Shown here in pieces: positions 15,415 to 24,651 of a stretch of DNA of 64,000 nucleotides. The notes beneath the pieces are model-generated. The model was not told the DNA's origin. It searched no databases and saw only the letters and a list, made by a program, of their open reading frames with translations. The position numbers and the translations under genes were made by a program. The stretch spans positions 620,001-684,000 of the forward strand of contig CAWINI010000004.1 of the NCBI GenBank assembly GCA_963837395.1, given 5' to 3'. The stretch's first letter is position 1; each line of letters opens with the position of its first letter. The DNA is from CAVZQN01 sp963837395. GTDB taxonomy: Bacteria; Acidobacteriota; HRBIN11; JAKEFK01.

Positions 15415-15674
15415 CGCTTGAGCAAATGCAAAAAATAAATTGATCCCTCCATTGCTCCATCGTTTGAAGACAGCACCATCGCCTTTCGACATTCCCGACT
15501 TCTTCATATTGGTTTTTTTCTGAGCAAAGCATTTCGGCTTAGCAGCGTATTTCGGCCCCCTATTCTACTCAGACATCATTCGTTCCGCTGCTGCATCACT
15601 CCGTCATTCTGTTGGTCACTTGCACGTAACTCTAGTTCAGAGTTCTGCTACTTTTCTCGCTTCGCATCTGAGCG
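15409..15674 (+). other. Cassette 23 body: conserved ORF-less cassette, relative of cassette 13
   Basis: About 265 bases related to cassette 13 over their full length, with scattered substitutions and small indels. No plus-strand frame longer than about 10 codons begins near R'; the minus-strand frame crossing this body is broken in cassette 13. It carries a family-A attC while cassette 13 carries family E. Confidence 0.6.
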
Positions 15675-15858
15675 GCATAACAAATCGCTGCAGCGGACAC
15701 CGCCTGCGCCTCTGCTCGCGCATACCGCTTGCATTCGGCTAAATTTCGTTTGTGGCAGGAAAAACTCTAATCCTTTAGAATGGTAACTGTTAGGCCAAAG
15801 CATGCAAGCGGCACGCTCTCGCTTCGGCTCGGCGGTGCCGCTGAGCTCTGCGTTGGGC
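15675..15858 (+). other. attC23 (family A, 184 bp)
   Basis: R'' GCATAAC, R' GTTGGGC. Confidence 0.9.
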
Positions 15859-15906
15859 GGCTGGTGAACTGGAACTTTTTTAATAAAAATATGTCAGTAA
15901 CAATTT

Positions 15907-16311
15907 ATGGAGTTCGGCCTAATACACGTTACGTCTGCTGAGCCCATCTACGTCCGTTGGCTCCTTCCAGTTTCCATACTGGCCGGAGTTGTATTCATAC
16001 TATCAATTCTGAAAAGCTTGCGCGTTATTCTAGCGAAACGTAAAGAACCTCTAACGAATATAAGCAAACGGAATTTTGCATTCTCGGTTAACTTGATAAT
16101 GCTCGTCGTTGTTTTCGTCTTCCTTGGAATTACTTGCCACTACTTTTACAAATTTGATGAAGCGATTCGTCAATACGTTACCAGACCGGGCGGTTATGAA
16201 ATCGTTAAGGAAGTAGCGAATGACCAGTTTCGCATGTATTTATACTTTGCCATTCCTTCGATCCTGGTGGGAATTATTTCAGTTGCTCTTATTAGAAAAA
16301 CCACAATTTGA
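15907..16311 (+). CDS. Cassette 24: three-helix membrane protein
   Basis: A 134-residue protein with three transmembrane helices (about 19-38, 57-80 and 107-130). The loop after helix 1 is basic (LRVILAKRKEPL) and the loop after helix 2 carries HYFYKFDEAIRQYVTRPGGYEIVKEVAND. No domain is recognised. An ATG at 15891 opens only a very short frame; 15907 is chosen as the first ATG of the long frame. Confidence 0.68.
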   Translation: MEFGLIHVTSAEPIYVRWLLPVSILAGVVFILSILKSLRVILAKRKEPLTNISKRNFAFSVNLIMLVVVFVFLGITCHYFYKFDEAIRQYVTRPGGYEIVKEVANDQFRMYLYFAIPSILVGIISVALIRKTTI

Positions 16312-16317
16312 CCAGCC

Positions 16318-16502
16318 GCCCAACAAGTCATTGCAGCCGACGCCTCCTGCGCCTCTTCAGTCGCACGCTTTGCAATCCGCAAAAATACATTTTTGAAAAA
16401 CCAAACATAAATCAGTTATCATCGTTTGTGCTGGGTTAAAGCTCAGCAAAGCGTGCGCCTTCAATCGGCGCAGTTCGGCGCGGCTGAATTCCAGCGTTCG
16501 GC
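16318..16502 (+). other. attC24 (family D, 185 bp)
   Basis: R'' GCCCAAC, R' GTTCGGC. Centre with TTGAAA-N18-TATCAT. Confidence 0.9.
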
Positions 16503-16520
16503 GGCTGCAATAAGAGCAAA

Positions 16521-16784
16521 ATGGAAAAAATGAAAAGAGGAATCTTCGCGTTTCTAGCAATTACTGGAATTGTAGGTATCTTTGCGTTTGTGGCAGGCTT
16601 TTGGCCGATGGTTGGTCTGCTTACTCTCCCAATTACTTGGCCGTACTTCCTCATCTTTCGTGTTGATGAATCGCAAGAAATTTATGGACTTTGGGGTCAG
16701 GCATTTCGTTTATGGATCAGCTCGTTTCCTATCGCCACACTCGCGGCTGTTGCGTTTGCAAGGCAAAAAAGTAGAAGCTCTTAA
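16521..16784 (+). CDS. Cassette 25: small membrane protein
   Basis: An 87-residue protein with an N-terminal pair of hydrophobic segments (about 8-28 and 31-47) and a third weaker one near 60-78, ending in basic QKSRSS. No family is recognised. Its attC (attC25) is split by an IS21-family insertion, so this cassette can no longer be excised normally. Confidence 0.65.
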   Translation: MEKMKRGIFAFLAITGIVGIFAFVAGFWPMVGLLTLPITWPYFLIFRVDESQEIYGLWGQAFRLWISSFPIATLAAVAFARQKSRSS

Positions 16785-16816
16785 TTCCGTTGAAGTTGTA
16801 TCGGATTCATGCAGCC

Positions 16817-16927
16817 GCCGAACAAGTCGTTGCAGCCGACGCCTCCTGCGCCTCTTCAGTCGCTCGCTTTGCAATCAGCTAAAATCCATTTTTGAAAAAC
16901 AAAACATAAATCAGTTATCATCATTTG
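16817..16927 (+). other. attC25 left part (family D), split by IS21
   Basis: R'' GCCGAAC and the left arm and centre, cut after ATTTG (16923-16927). The right part with R' lies at 21830-21908 on the other strand, flanked by CAAAT, the complement of the target duplication. Confidence 0.88.
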
Positions 16928-17065
16928 TGCGTATTCCGGTCATCATCGGCCACCATTCCGGAGTGAGGTAGGCCACCGTTCCGGCATGACCGGCCACCCC
17001 CCAGGGTATTACCAAAACGGCGCTGGGTAACAGTAAGCTGACAGACAAAACTCCAAGGAGGATGG

Positions 17066-18629
17066 ATGTCAGCAAGGAGACAGTTACCTATGCGCAAGAT
17101 CAAAGAGATTCTTCGGTTGATTCTTGTAGCCGGTCTATCCCATCGGCAGATAAAGAAGTCCACTAAGGTTGCCCGCAGCACGATTGGCTGTTACGCCAGT
17201 AAGGTAGAAGCATTGTCGCTGACCTGGCAGCAGATAGAGAATCTTTCGGAAACAGAACTGGAAGCGATGCTGTTTCCTTTGTCCGAATTATCGGAAGGCA
17301 GCAGCAGAAGCAAACCACTTCCCGATTGGCGGCAGGTGGATGAAGATCTTCGCCGTCACAGATCACTCACATTGATGCTGGTTTGGGAAGAATACCGACA
17401 GATTTATTCGGGTGGATATTCTTACAGCCAGTTTCATCATCATTTCCGGCAATGGAAAAAGAAACAAGGAATGGTGATGCGGCAAAGCCATCGTGCGGGT
17501 GAAAAACTGTTTGTAGATTTTTGTGATGGTGCCTTTCATCATTGCTGCAGATGGAAAAACGATTAGCACGCAGATTTTTGTAGCCGTTTGGGGAGCTTCC
17601 AATTATACATTTGCAATGGCAACGCAATCTCAGGATCTGCGATCCTGGATTGGTGCACATGTTTCAGCATTTGAGTACTTCGATTGTATTCCTCACATAA
17701 CTGTTCCGGATAATTTGAAGTCAGCGGTGAAATCCCCATGTCGGTATGAACCACATTTGAATCCGACATATCACGACCTCGCTTGTCATTACGGCACAGC
17801 GGTAGTTCCTGCGCGGCCCTACAAACCGCGAGATAAAGCAAAAGTAGAAGCTGGCGTTTTGTTGGTACAGCGATGGATTCTGGCTGCGCTGCGTCACAGA
17901 ACTTTTTACAATCTCGCAGAACTAAACGCAGCTATTGCTGACTTGCTAGTCCGGCTCAACAACAAACCGATGCGTAAGGTGAAGAGATCACGCAAGGAAC
18001 TGTTTGATTCGCTTGATCGCCCCGCAGCACTTTCACTTCCAGCTCACCGATATGAGTTTGCAGAATGGAAGAAAGCAACGGTTGGATCTGATTATCACAT
18101 TCTTGCTGATGATCATCACTACAGCGTTCCGTATCAGCTCATTGGATCGATTGTAGAGATTCGTTTAACTACGAATACTGTAGAGGTTCTGTTTAAAGGA
18201 AAACGTGTTGCCAGTCATCAACGCAGCTTCCATCGTGGCGCAACGACTACCAACCCGGAGCATATGCCGGCTGCGCATCGCAATTACGCATCTGTTGATC
18301 TCAAGAGTCTGCTACTGTGGGCTCAACAAACTGGACCAGCCACAGCTTGCCTGTTTGATGAAATCCGGATCCGGCATAATGGTGCACCTTCAGTTCTTTC
18401 TGCCTGGCGCGGAATTTACAACCTCGCCGTATCAGCCGGAGCCGATCGAATCGAACGAGCTGCCACACGAGCTGTTGCTTACGGAAGTTGTTCTTATACC
18501 AGCATCAAACGGATTCTTTCTGCCAATCTGGATCAAATCAACATTAACAAAAATGGCCCCGCACAGATGATTCCTTCACATGAAAACATCCGTGGGAGCC
18601 ACTATTTCAACAAGGATTACAGTATATGA
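17066..18629 (+). pseudogene. istA: IS21 transposase IstA, frameshifted (copy 1)
   Basis: The first frame (17066-17566) has the N-terminal helix-turn-helix (GLSHRQIKKSTKVARSTIG) and the first catalytic Asp in LFVDFCDG. The second frame (17523-18629) continues with IIAADGKTISTQIFVAVWGASNYTF, the second Asp in ITVPDNLKSAV and the catalytic Glu in RDKAKVEAGVLL. The join needs a frame change near 17530-17540. The two pieces together have about the usual IstA length (roughly 500 residues). Copy 2 has the same break, so it predates the second insertion, or the site is a recoding event. Confidence 0.85.
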
Positions 18630-19363
18630 TGAATGAAGTTACTATCGCAAAACTGCATGCCATGCGGCTTTATGGAATGGCAAAAGGTTTTTCTGAACGC
18701 CTTGCTTCAGCAAATAACGCACAGCTTTCGCACGAAGAATTTTTCGGATTAGTCGTTGATGATGAAAAAACATATCGCGACAATGCAAAACTGGCCCGAC
18801 TGCTAACTCAAGCACATCTGCGACAGCAGGCAGCAGTCGAAGATATTGATTTTCGTCATCCTCGCGGGCTGGACAAACAAATTGTTGTTGAGATCTCACG
18901 CGGTCATTGGCTATCCAATCATCAGAATGTTTTAATTACCGGCCCGACAGGTGTAGGAAAAAGCTTTCTCGCCTGTGCTATGGGCAATCAAGCCTGTCGC
19001 TCTGGATATTCCACTTCTTATTTCCGATACTCGCGACTATTGGAAGCTCTTTTGGCTTCTCGCGGAGATGGATCTCATCTGAAGTTTCTTGCGCGTCTGG
19101 CAAAAACAGCATTGTTGATCGTTGACGATTTCGCGTTAACTGCAATCTCTGCAACTGAAGCACGTGATTTACTGGAAATCCTGGAGGATCGCTATGGAAT
19201 CTCTTCTACGATCTTTACCAGTCAGATTCCAGCCAACCAGTGGCATCAACTTCTTGGCGAACCAACCATTGCCGATGCCGTTTGCGATCGGCTCTTTCAC
19301 AATGCTTTTAAAATCGAACTGAAAGGAGAATCACTCAGAAAAAGCTCTTCGAAGCAGAAGTAG
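18626..19363 (+). CDS. istB: IS21 helper ATPase IstB (copy 1)
   Basis: A 245-residue AAA+ ATPase of the IstB/DnaC type. Walker A GPTGVGKS is at about 104-111, Walker B LLIVDDF around 165, with the typical C-terminal LLGEPTIADAVCDRLFHNAFKIELKGES. It overlaps the IstA stop by four bases (ATGA), implying translational coupling. IstB forms oligomers that select the target and activate IstA. Intact. Confidence 0.95.
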   Translation: MMNEVTIAKLHAMRLYGMAKGFSERLASANNAQLSHEEFFGLVVDDEKTYRDNAKLARLLTQAHLRQQAAVEDIDFRHPRGLDKQIVVEISRGHWLSNHQNVLITGPTGVGKSFLACAMGNQACRSGYSTSYFRYSRLLEALLASRGDGSHLKFLARLAKTALLIVDDFALTAISATEARDLLEILEDRYGISSTIFTSQIPANQWHQLLGEPTIADAVCDRLFHNAFKIELKGESLRKSSSKQK

Positions 19364-19593
19364 GTGTTTCCGTGCGATCTTTCTGGCTCTATGGCGCTCG
19401 CTCGCCCGCAGAGCCGGGCTCGCTCGCTTGGATATACCCTTAAAGAAAAATTAACTCAATATATAAGGAGGAAAAATAACGGATCGTTGATCGATTCCAG
19501 CCTTAAGAACTAAAATAAACAACACCCAGCGCCGCCCCTTCCAGGGGTGGCCGGTCATGCCGGAACGGTGGCCCGATTTAACCGGAATACGCA

Positions 19594-19972
19594 ATTGAAC
19601 CTGACCATTGTGGTAAGCAAATTTAGCCCTCAATCGGATTGCTAAAAACGGAACAGAGAACCTTCTACCAAAGGTTATTGATTTTACAGTCTGTCCACCG
19701 TAATCAGTTGGCTTCATCACCCACATTATTCTCCCTTCAGAATTTCTCAGAGTTAGAACAGCTGATGATCTTTCATCAACGGCGTCAAAACTGGCTAACT
19801 TAAAGTTGTCATAAATGGTGATTTCCTGGTGACGTAGTTTGTTGGTTGGTGGTGATTGCAAACTTTCAAAGCTGCTACTTCCCTCATACATGATCGGAAA
19901 CAAGTCAAGATTATGAAATCCGGCAATAGCCGCCCCCAAGATTGCTATGATGCCAAATATTTTAAGACGCAT
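19594..19972 (-). pseudogene. Cassette 29: 5' part of membrane protein gene cut by IS21
   Basis: Starting at the ATG on the minus strand (19970-19972), the frame has a signal-anchor (LKIFGIIAILGAAIAGF) and a domain like cassette 17 (NFKLASFDAVDERSSAVLTLRNSEGRIMWVM). It is interrupted after codons for NGQVQ by IS21 copy 1. The rest (SALFVIDDSGSINACYLMV) lies at 24580-24638 on the plus strand. Joining them minus one TCAAT copy gives exactly 146 codons. Confidence 0.85.
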
Positions 19973-19991
19973 GTTTAACTGTGTTGAAGCC

Positions 19992-20175
19992 GCCGAACGC
20001 TGGAATTCAGCCGCGCCGAACTGCGCCGAATGAAGGCGCACGCTTTGCTAACTTTTTCCCAGCACAAACGATCATAGCCGATTTATGTTTTGTTTTTCAA
20101 AATGCGTTTTTCGCGAATTGCAAAGCGGGCGACTGAAGAGGCGCAGGCGGCGTCGGCTGCAATGACTTGTTAGGC
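19992..20175 (-). other. attC28 (family D, 184 bp, minus strand)
   Basis: Read on the minus strand: R'' GCCTAAC, containing the cassette 28 stop codon, and R' GTTCGGC. The -10-like block is TATGAT. Confidence 0.88.
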
Positions 20176-20652
20176 TGCGCGCCTTTTTGCAATCATGTAC
20201 GGAAACAGAGCTATGAGAAAAGCGATCACGTAAGTAACAATCTCCCCATACCAAAAGATTGGATCATTTGAATATGCATTGAAAGTAGACCAAGATACTT
20301 TAGCTACGAGGGGATCCAATGGATGATCTGTACGCATCATTATTACAAGCGCTTTCCACGCTGGACCACCAAACCATATGACTGTCTGCCATAGCAACAT
20401 GGCGGCATAAATCGGATAACGCTTTAAGTTGAGCAATCCAATCACAACACACACGCCTCCCAGGCCCGCCATTGTGGTTCCTTGTACAAAATCATGTCTA
20501 ATGAAGTACCACGGCACATCGCTACCTGGGTCGTTCGGAATGTTCAAAGAATTAATAAGGTGTCTATAAATTGGTCCTGCTAAGCCATACGCCAGTAATC
20601 CAATAACAGGGAGCCAGAAACCTTGTAGCCCTTTTTTCCATTGCTCGTTCAA
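20170..20652 (-). CDS. Cassette 28: polytopic membrane protein
   Basis: A 160-residue protein with about four hydrophobic segments (12-32, 60-75, 80-103 and 133-152). Loops contain YRHLINSLNIPNDPGSDVPWYFIRHDF and MMRTDHPLDPLVAKVSWSTFNAYSNDP. The N-terminus starts 20 bases after R' of attC27 and the stop TAA lies in the R'' of attC28. No family is recognised. Confidence 0.7.
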   Translation of the reverse strand: MNEQWKKGLQGFWLPVIGLLAYGLAGPIYRHLINSLNIPNDPGSDVPWYFIRHDFVQGTTMAGLGGVCVVIGLLNLKRYPIYAAMLLWQTVIWFGGPAWKALVIMMRTDHPLDPLVAKVSWSTFNAYSNDPIFWYGEIVTYVIAFLIALFPYMIAKRRAA

Positions 20653-20671
20653 TTGTTGAATCCTTTGTGCA

Positions 20672-20856
20672 GCCTAACGCTGGAGTTGAGCGGCAACAAC
20701 CGCAGGCGAGTGAAGGCTTGCTGCTTGCTACTCTTTCCCTGCACGGATCATGATAACCGAAAAACTTTTGTGTAAGCAAAATTGCATTCTAGCTAAAGTG
20801 CAAGCAGCAAGACTGAATGAGACGCGGGTGTTGTCCGCTCGAATGACTTGTTCGGC
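20672..20856 (-). other. attC27 (family C, 185 bp, minus strand)
   Basis: R'' GCCGAAC, R' GTTAGGC on the minus strand. Centre with TTGCTT-N18-TATCAT. Confidence 0.88.
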
Positions 20857-20866
20857 CGCGCGTAAC

Positions 20867-21274
20867 TCACCACAATATTGAGCTTTTTGAAATAAAACGT
20901 TTGTTCACTCGCCACCACTGTGAAACTCTGGAATGAAGTTTCTTTGGTGTATCAATGCACGTTAGGTTAAGAGTGTACTCTAAGCCGCCAGGTCTGAAAC
21001 CGCACAGCTTTCCGATTGCCCACAGCGCATCGTGACGAACGTATTCGCATTCGTCTTTCAACGATTCTATAAGCGAAGGAACGGCTCTTGCGCGACCGAT
21101 ATCATGAAGAATTTCTGCACAGGTTTCACGTATATACGGGTCCGGATTATTCCTAAGTTCATTAACGAGAAAAGATACAGCTCTAGTCCCAGACTTAACA
21201 AATACATTGTAGGAGTCTTTATGTGATTTCTTATTTTTGGTAAGCCCAAGAATAAGATTTCTATACTTGCTCAT
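20867..21274 (-). CDS. Cassette 27: HEAT-repeat protein
   Basis: A 135-residue soluble helical protein. The ATG at 21272-21274 lies just inside the cassette. Residues 30-95 contain two HEAT-like repeats, one around DPYIRETCAEILHDIGRARAVPSLIESL and the next around CEYVRHDALWAIGKL, with the typical Asp-x-x-Val/Ile-Arg signature. HEAT repeats mediate protein binding, for example in phycobilin lyase-like or regulatory proteins. The partner is unknown. The C-terminus (RVSQWWRVNKRF) is basic and aromatic. Confidence 0.8.
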   Translation of the reverse strand: MSKYRNLILGLTKNKKSHKDSYNVFVKSGTRAVSFLVNELRNNPDPYIRETCAEILHDIGRARAVPSLIESLKDECEYVRHDALWAIGKLCGFRPGGLEYTLNLTCIDTPKKLHSRVSQWWRVNKRFISKSSILW

Positions 21275-21299
21275 TGATAAATGAGGTTCTTCGTGCGCG

Positions 21300-21483
21300 G
21301 CCGAACGCTGAAATTCAGCCGCGCCGAACTGCGCCGATTGAAGGCGCACGCTTTGCTAAGCTTTGTTCCAGCACAAATGATGATAACTGAATTATGTTTT
21401 GTTTTTCAAAATGCACTTTTGCGAATCGCAAAGCGGGTGCATGAAGAGGCGCAGGAGGCGTCGGCTGCAACGACTTGTTCGGC
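21300..21483 (-). other. attC26 (family D, 184 bp, minus strand)
   Basis: R'' GCCGAAC, R' GTTCGGC on the minus strand. Centre with TTGAAA-N18-TATCAT. Confidence 0.88.
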
Positions 21484-21488
21484 GCCTT

Positions 21489-21812
21489 TTATCCTAACCA
21501 TAAATTAATTCGTTCTTGTGTTACATCACTCATTTCTGCTAGCTCATCGCGAGTGATTAAACCCTCTGTTAATGCAGCATGCATTTGCATGTAAGCTGTT
21601 GATCGCCGTGGATTATTAAATACGATTCCAATGATCCGATCATGTTTAAGAAGGAATTTCCATAACTTCAAGTAGCGCTCGTGAGCTCCACCCTTGCCTG
21701 ACTTGAATTTTGTGACGCCATCTAAGATTTTCACGCAGTATCTCTCCAGGGCAATGTCTCTCAATGCCCTCCATCGCTTCCAATCACGTTCAGGTATTTC
21801 AGGCCCATTCAT
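21489..21812 (-). CDS. Cassette 26: conserved hypothetical helical protein
   Basis: A 107-residue, mostly helical, basic protein. Landmarks are PERDWKRWRALRDIALERYCVKIL, AHERYLKLWKFLLKHDRIIG, NPRRSTAYMQMHAALTEGLI and LAEMSDVTQERI. I recall similar uncharacterised proteins in many bacteria but no known function. The cassette ends complement each other over 13-14 bases (start GTTCGGCGCCTTTT). Confidence 0.72.
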   Translation of the reverse strand: MNGPEIPERDWKRWRALRDIALERYCVKILDGVTKFKSGKGGAHERYLKLWKFLLKHDRIIGIVFNNPRRSTAYMQMHAALTEGLITRDELAEMSDVTQERINLWLG

Positions 21813-21829
21813 TTCTTTTTCTAAAAGGC

Positions 21830-21908
21830 GCCGAACGCTGGAGTTCAGCCGCGCCGAACTGCGCCGAATGAAGGCGTGCGCTTTGCTAAACTTTTCCCCA
21901 GCACAAAT
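21830..21908 (-). other. attC25 right part, inverted
   Basis: The minus strand reads ATTTGTGCTGGGGAAAAG, then the GCAAAGCGCACGCC arm and R' GTTCGGC (21830-21836). It starts with the ATTTG target duplicate next to IS21 copy 2. Confidence 0.87.
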
Positions 21909-22138
21909 TGCGTATTCCGGTTAAATCGGGCCACCGTTCCGGCATGACCGGCCACCCCTGGAAGGGGCGGCGCTGGGTGTTGTTTATTTTAGTTCTTAAG
22001 GCTGGAATCGATCAACGATCCGTTATTTTTCCTCCTTATATATTGAGTTAATTTTTCTTTAAGGGTATATCCAAGCGAGCGAGCCCGGCTCTGCGGGCGA
22101 GCGAGCGCCATAGAGCCAGAAAGATCGCACGGAAACAC

Positions 22139-22876
22139 CTACTTCTGCTTCGAAGAGCTTTTTCTGAGTGATTCTCCTTTCAGTTCGATTTTAAAAGCAT
22201 TGTGAAAGAGCCGATCGCAAACGGCATCGGCAATGGTTGGTTCGCCAAGAAGTTGATGCCACTGGTTGGCTGGAATCTGACTGGTAAAGATCGTAGAAGA
22301 GATTCCATAGCGATCCTCCAGGATTTCCAGTAAATCACGTGCTTCAGTTGCAGAGATTGCAGTTAACGCGAAATCGTCAACGATCAACAATGCTGTTTTT
22401 GCCAGACGCGCAAGAAACTTCAGATGAGATCCATCTCCGCGAGAAGCCAAAAGAGCTTCCAATAGTCGCGAGTATCGGAAATAAGAAGTGGAATATCCAG
22501 AGCGACAGGCTTGATTGCCCATAGCACAGGCGAGAAAGCTTTTTCCTACACCTGTCGGGCCGGTAATTAAAACATTCTGATGATTGGATAGCCAATGACC
22601 GCGTGAGATCTCAACAACAATTTGTTTGTCCAGCCCGCGAGGATGACGAAAATCAATATCTTCGACTGCTGCCTGCTGTCGCAGATGTGCTTGAGTTAGC
22701 AGTCGGGCCAGTTTTGCATTGTCGCGATATGTTTTTTCATCATCAACGACTAATCCGAAAAATTCTTCGTGCGAAAGCTGTGCGTTATTTGCTGAAGCAA
22801 GGCGTTCAGAAAAACCTTTTGCCATTCCATAAAGCCGCATGGCATGCAGTTTTGCGATAGTAACTTCATTCATCAT
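22139..22876 (-). CDS. istB: IS21 helper ATPase IstB (copy 2)
   Basis: A 245-residue product with the same amino-acid sequence as copy 1, with Walker A GPTGVGKS and Walker B LLIVDDF intact. It overlaps the istA stop by four bases. Confidence 0.95.
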   Translation of the reverse strand: MMNEVTIAKLHAMRLYGMAKGFSERLASANNAQLSHEEFFGLVVDDEKTYRDNAKLARLLTQAHLRQQAAVEDIDFRHPRGLDKQIVVEISRGHWLSNHQNVLITGPTGVGKSFLACAMGNQACRSGYSTSYFRYSRLLEALLASRGDGSHLKFLARLAKTALLIVDDFALTAISATEARDLLEILEDRYGISSTIFTSQIPANQWHQLLGEPTIADAVCDRLFHNAFKIELKGESLRKSSSKQK

Positions 22877-24436
22877 ATACTGTAATCCTTGTTGAAATAG
22901 TGGCTCCCACGGATGTTTTCATGTGAAGGAATCATCTGTGCGGGGCCATTTTTGTTAATGTTGATTTGATCCAGATTGGCAGAAAGAATCCGTTTGATGC
23001 TGGTATAAGAACAACTTCCGTAAGCAACAGCTCGTGTGGCAGCTCGTTCGATTCGATCGGCTCCGGCTGATACGGCGAGGTTGTAAATTCCGCGCCAGGC
23101 AGAAAGAACTGAAGGTGCACCATTATGCCGGATCCGGATTTCATCAAACAGGCAAGCTGTGGCTGGTCCAGTTTGTTGAGCCCACAGTAGCAGACTCTTG
23201 AGATCAACAGATGCGTAATTGCGATGCGCAGCCGGCATATGCTCCGGGTTGGTAGTCGTTGCGCCACGATGGAAGCTGCGTTGATGACTGGCAACACGTT
23301 TTCCTTTAAACAGAACCTCTACAGTATTCGTAGTTAAACGAATCTCTACAATCGATCCAATGAGCTGATACGGAACGCTGTAGTGATGATCATCAGCAAG
23401 AATGTGATAATCAGATCCAACCGTTGCTTTCTTCCATTCTGCAAACTCATATCGGTGAGCTGGAAGTGAAAGTGCTGCGGGGCGATCAAGCGAATCAAAC
23501 AGTTCCTTGCGTGATCTCTTCACCTTACGCATCGGTTTGTTGTTGAGCCGGACTAGCAAGTCAGCAATAGCTGCGTTTAGTTCTGCGAGATTGTAAAAAG
23601 TTCTGTGACGCAGCGCAGCCAGAATCCATCGCTGTACCAACAAAACGCCAGCTTCTACTTTTGCTTTATCTCGCGGTTTGTAGGGCCGCGCAGGAACTAC
23701 CGCTGTGCCGTAATGACAAGCGAGGTCGTGATATGTCGGATTCAAATGTGGTTCATACCGACATGGGGATTTCACCGCTGACTTCAAATTATCCGGAACA
23801 GTTATGTGAGGAATACAATCGAAGTACTCAAATGCTGAAACATGTGCACCAATCCAGGATCGCAGATCCTGAGATTGCGTTGCCATTGCAAATGTATAAT
23901 TGGAAGCTCCCCAAACGGCTACAAAAATCTGCGTGCTAATCGTTTTTCCATCTGCAGCAATGATGAAAGGCACCATCACAAAAATCTACAAACAGTTTTT
24001 CACCCGCACGATGGCTTTGCCGCATCACCATTCCTTGTTTCTTTTTCCATTGCCGGAAATGATGATGAAACTGGCTGTAAGAATATCCACCCGAATAAAT
24101 CTGTCGGTATTCTTCCCAAACCAGCATCAATGTGAGTGATCTGTGACGGCGAAGATCTTCATCCACCTGCCGCCAATCGGGAAGTGGTTTGCTTCTGCTG
24201 CTGCCTTCCGATAATTCGGACAAAGGAAACAGCATCGCTTCCAGTTCTGTTTCCGAAAGATTCTCTATCTGCTGCCAGGTCAGCGACAATGCTTCTACCT
24301 TACTGGCGTAACAGCCAATCGTGCTGCGGGCAACCTTAGTGGACTTCTTTATCTGCCGATGGGATAGACCGGCTACAAGAATCAACCGAAGAATCTCTTT
24401 GATCTTGCGCATAGGTAACTGTCTCCTTGCTGACAT
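22873..24436 (-). pseudogene. istA: IS21 transposase IstA, frameshifted (copy 2)
   Basis: Two frames (23936-24436 and 22873-23979) give the same two protein pieces as copy 1, including the identical frame change between LFVDFCDG and IIAADGKT. All three catalytic acidic residues are present when the pieces are joined. Confidence 0.85.
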
Positions 24437-24579
24437 CCATCCTCCTTGGAGTTTTGTCTGTCAGCTTACTGTTACCCAGCGCCGTTTTGGTAATACCCTG
24501 GGGGGTGGCCGGTCATGCCGGAACGGTGGCCTACCTCACTCCGGAATGGTGGCCGATGATGACCGGAATACGCATCAAT

Positions 24580-24638
24580 CAGCCCTTTTTGTTATTGATG
24601 ACAGTGGTAGCATCAACGCATGTTATTTGATGGTGTGA
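24580..24638 (+). pseudogene. Cassette 29: 3' part of interrupted membrane protein gene
   Basis: Codes SALFVIDDSGSINACYLMV and stop (the first codon is shared with the break), matching TIWFIESDGELKEYYFFT of cassette 17. The following GAAGCCGCCGAAC complements the cassette 29 start on the minus strand at 19.99 kb, confirming that both pieces belong to one cassette. Confidence 0.83.
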
Positions 24639-24651
24639 GAAGTGCGAAGCC

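Larger units (their letters stand above)
16928..19593 (+). mobile_element. IS21-family insertion sequence, copy 1 (2666 bp)
   Basis: Bounded by TGCGTATTCCGG and CCGGAATACGCA, with subterminal repeats CCACCGTTCCGGCATGACCG at both ends, as in IS21-family elements. Carries istA (frameshifted) and istB, with IstA stop and IstB start overlapping. Left flank ATTTG and right flank ATTGA do not match each other but match copy 2 after inversion. The 230 bases after istB hold GC-rich palindromic sequence and no gene. Confidence 0.93.
19594..21908 (-). other. Inverted segment of the cassette array between two IS21 copies
   Basis: All attC sites and genes here run on the minus strand. Reversing the segment restores attC25, restores the cassette 29 gene across 24575, and pairs the 5-bp duplications ATTTG/ATTTG and TCAAT/TCAAT. 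Confidence 0.9.
21909..24574 (-). mobile_element. IS21-family insertion sequence, copy 2 (2666 bp)
   Basis: Same ends, length and gene sequences as copy 1, in opposite orientation. Flanked by CAAAT (21904-21908) and TCAAT (24575-24579). Confidence 0.93.

Noticed and set aside
15167..15532. Minus-strand 121-codon frame across cassette 23 and attC22
   Set aside because: The equivalent frame in the related cassette 13 has a stop codon soon after its start, and half of it is attC sequence.
3959..16502. Many short ORFs starting inside attC sites (for example with RLHSAQFGAAE-type N-termini)
   Set aside because: These arise because attC families are open in one frame. The same peptide precedes unrelated genes, so I placed starts downstream of R'.
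18642..24135. Mirror-image ORFs opposite istA and istB
   Set aside because: They appear identically in both IS copies only because the copies are identical; they match no domain and lack ribosome binding sites.
16928..24574. Composite transposon formed by two IS21 copies
   Set aside because: The outer flanks (ATTTG and TCAAT) do not match, while exchanged flanks do, so the copies inserted independently and later recombined.
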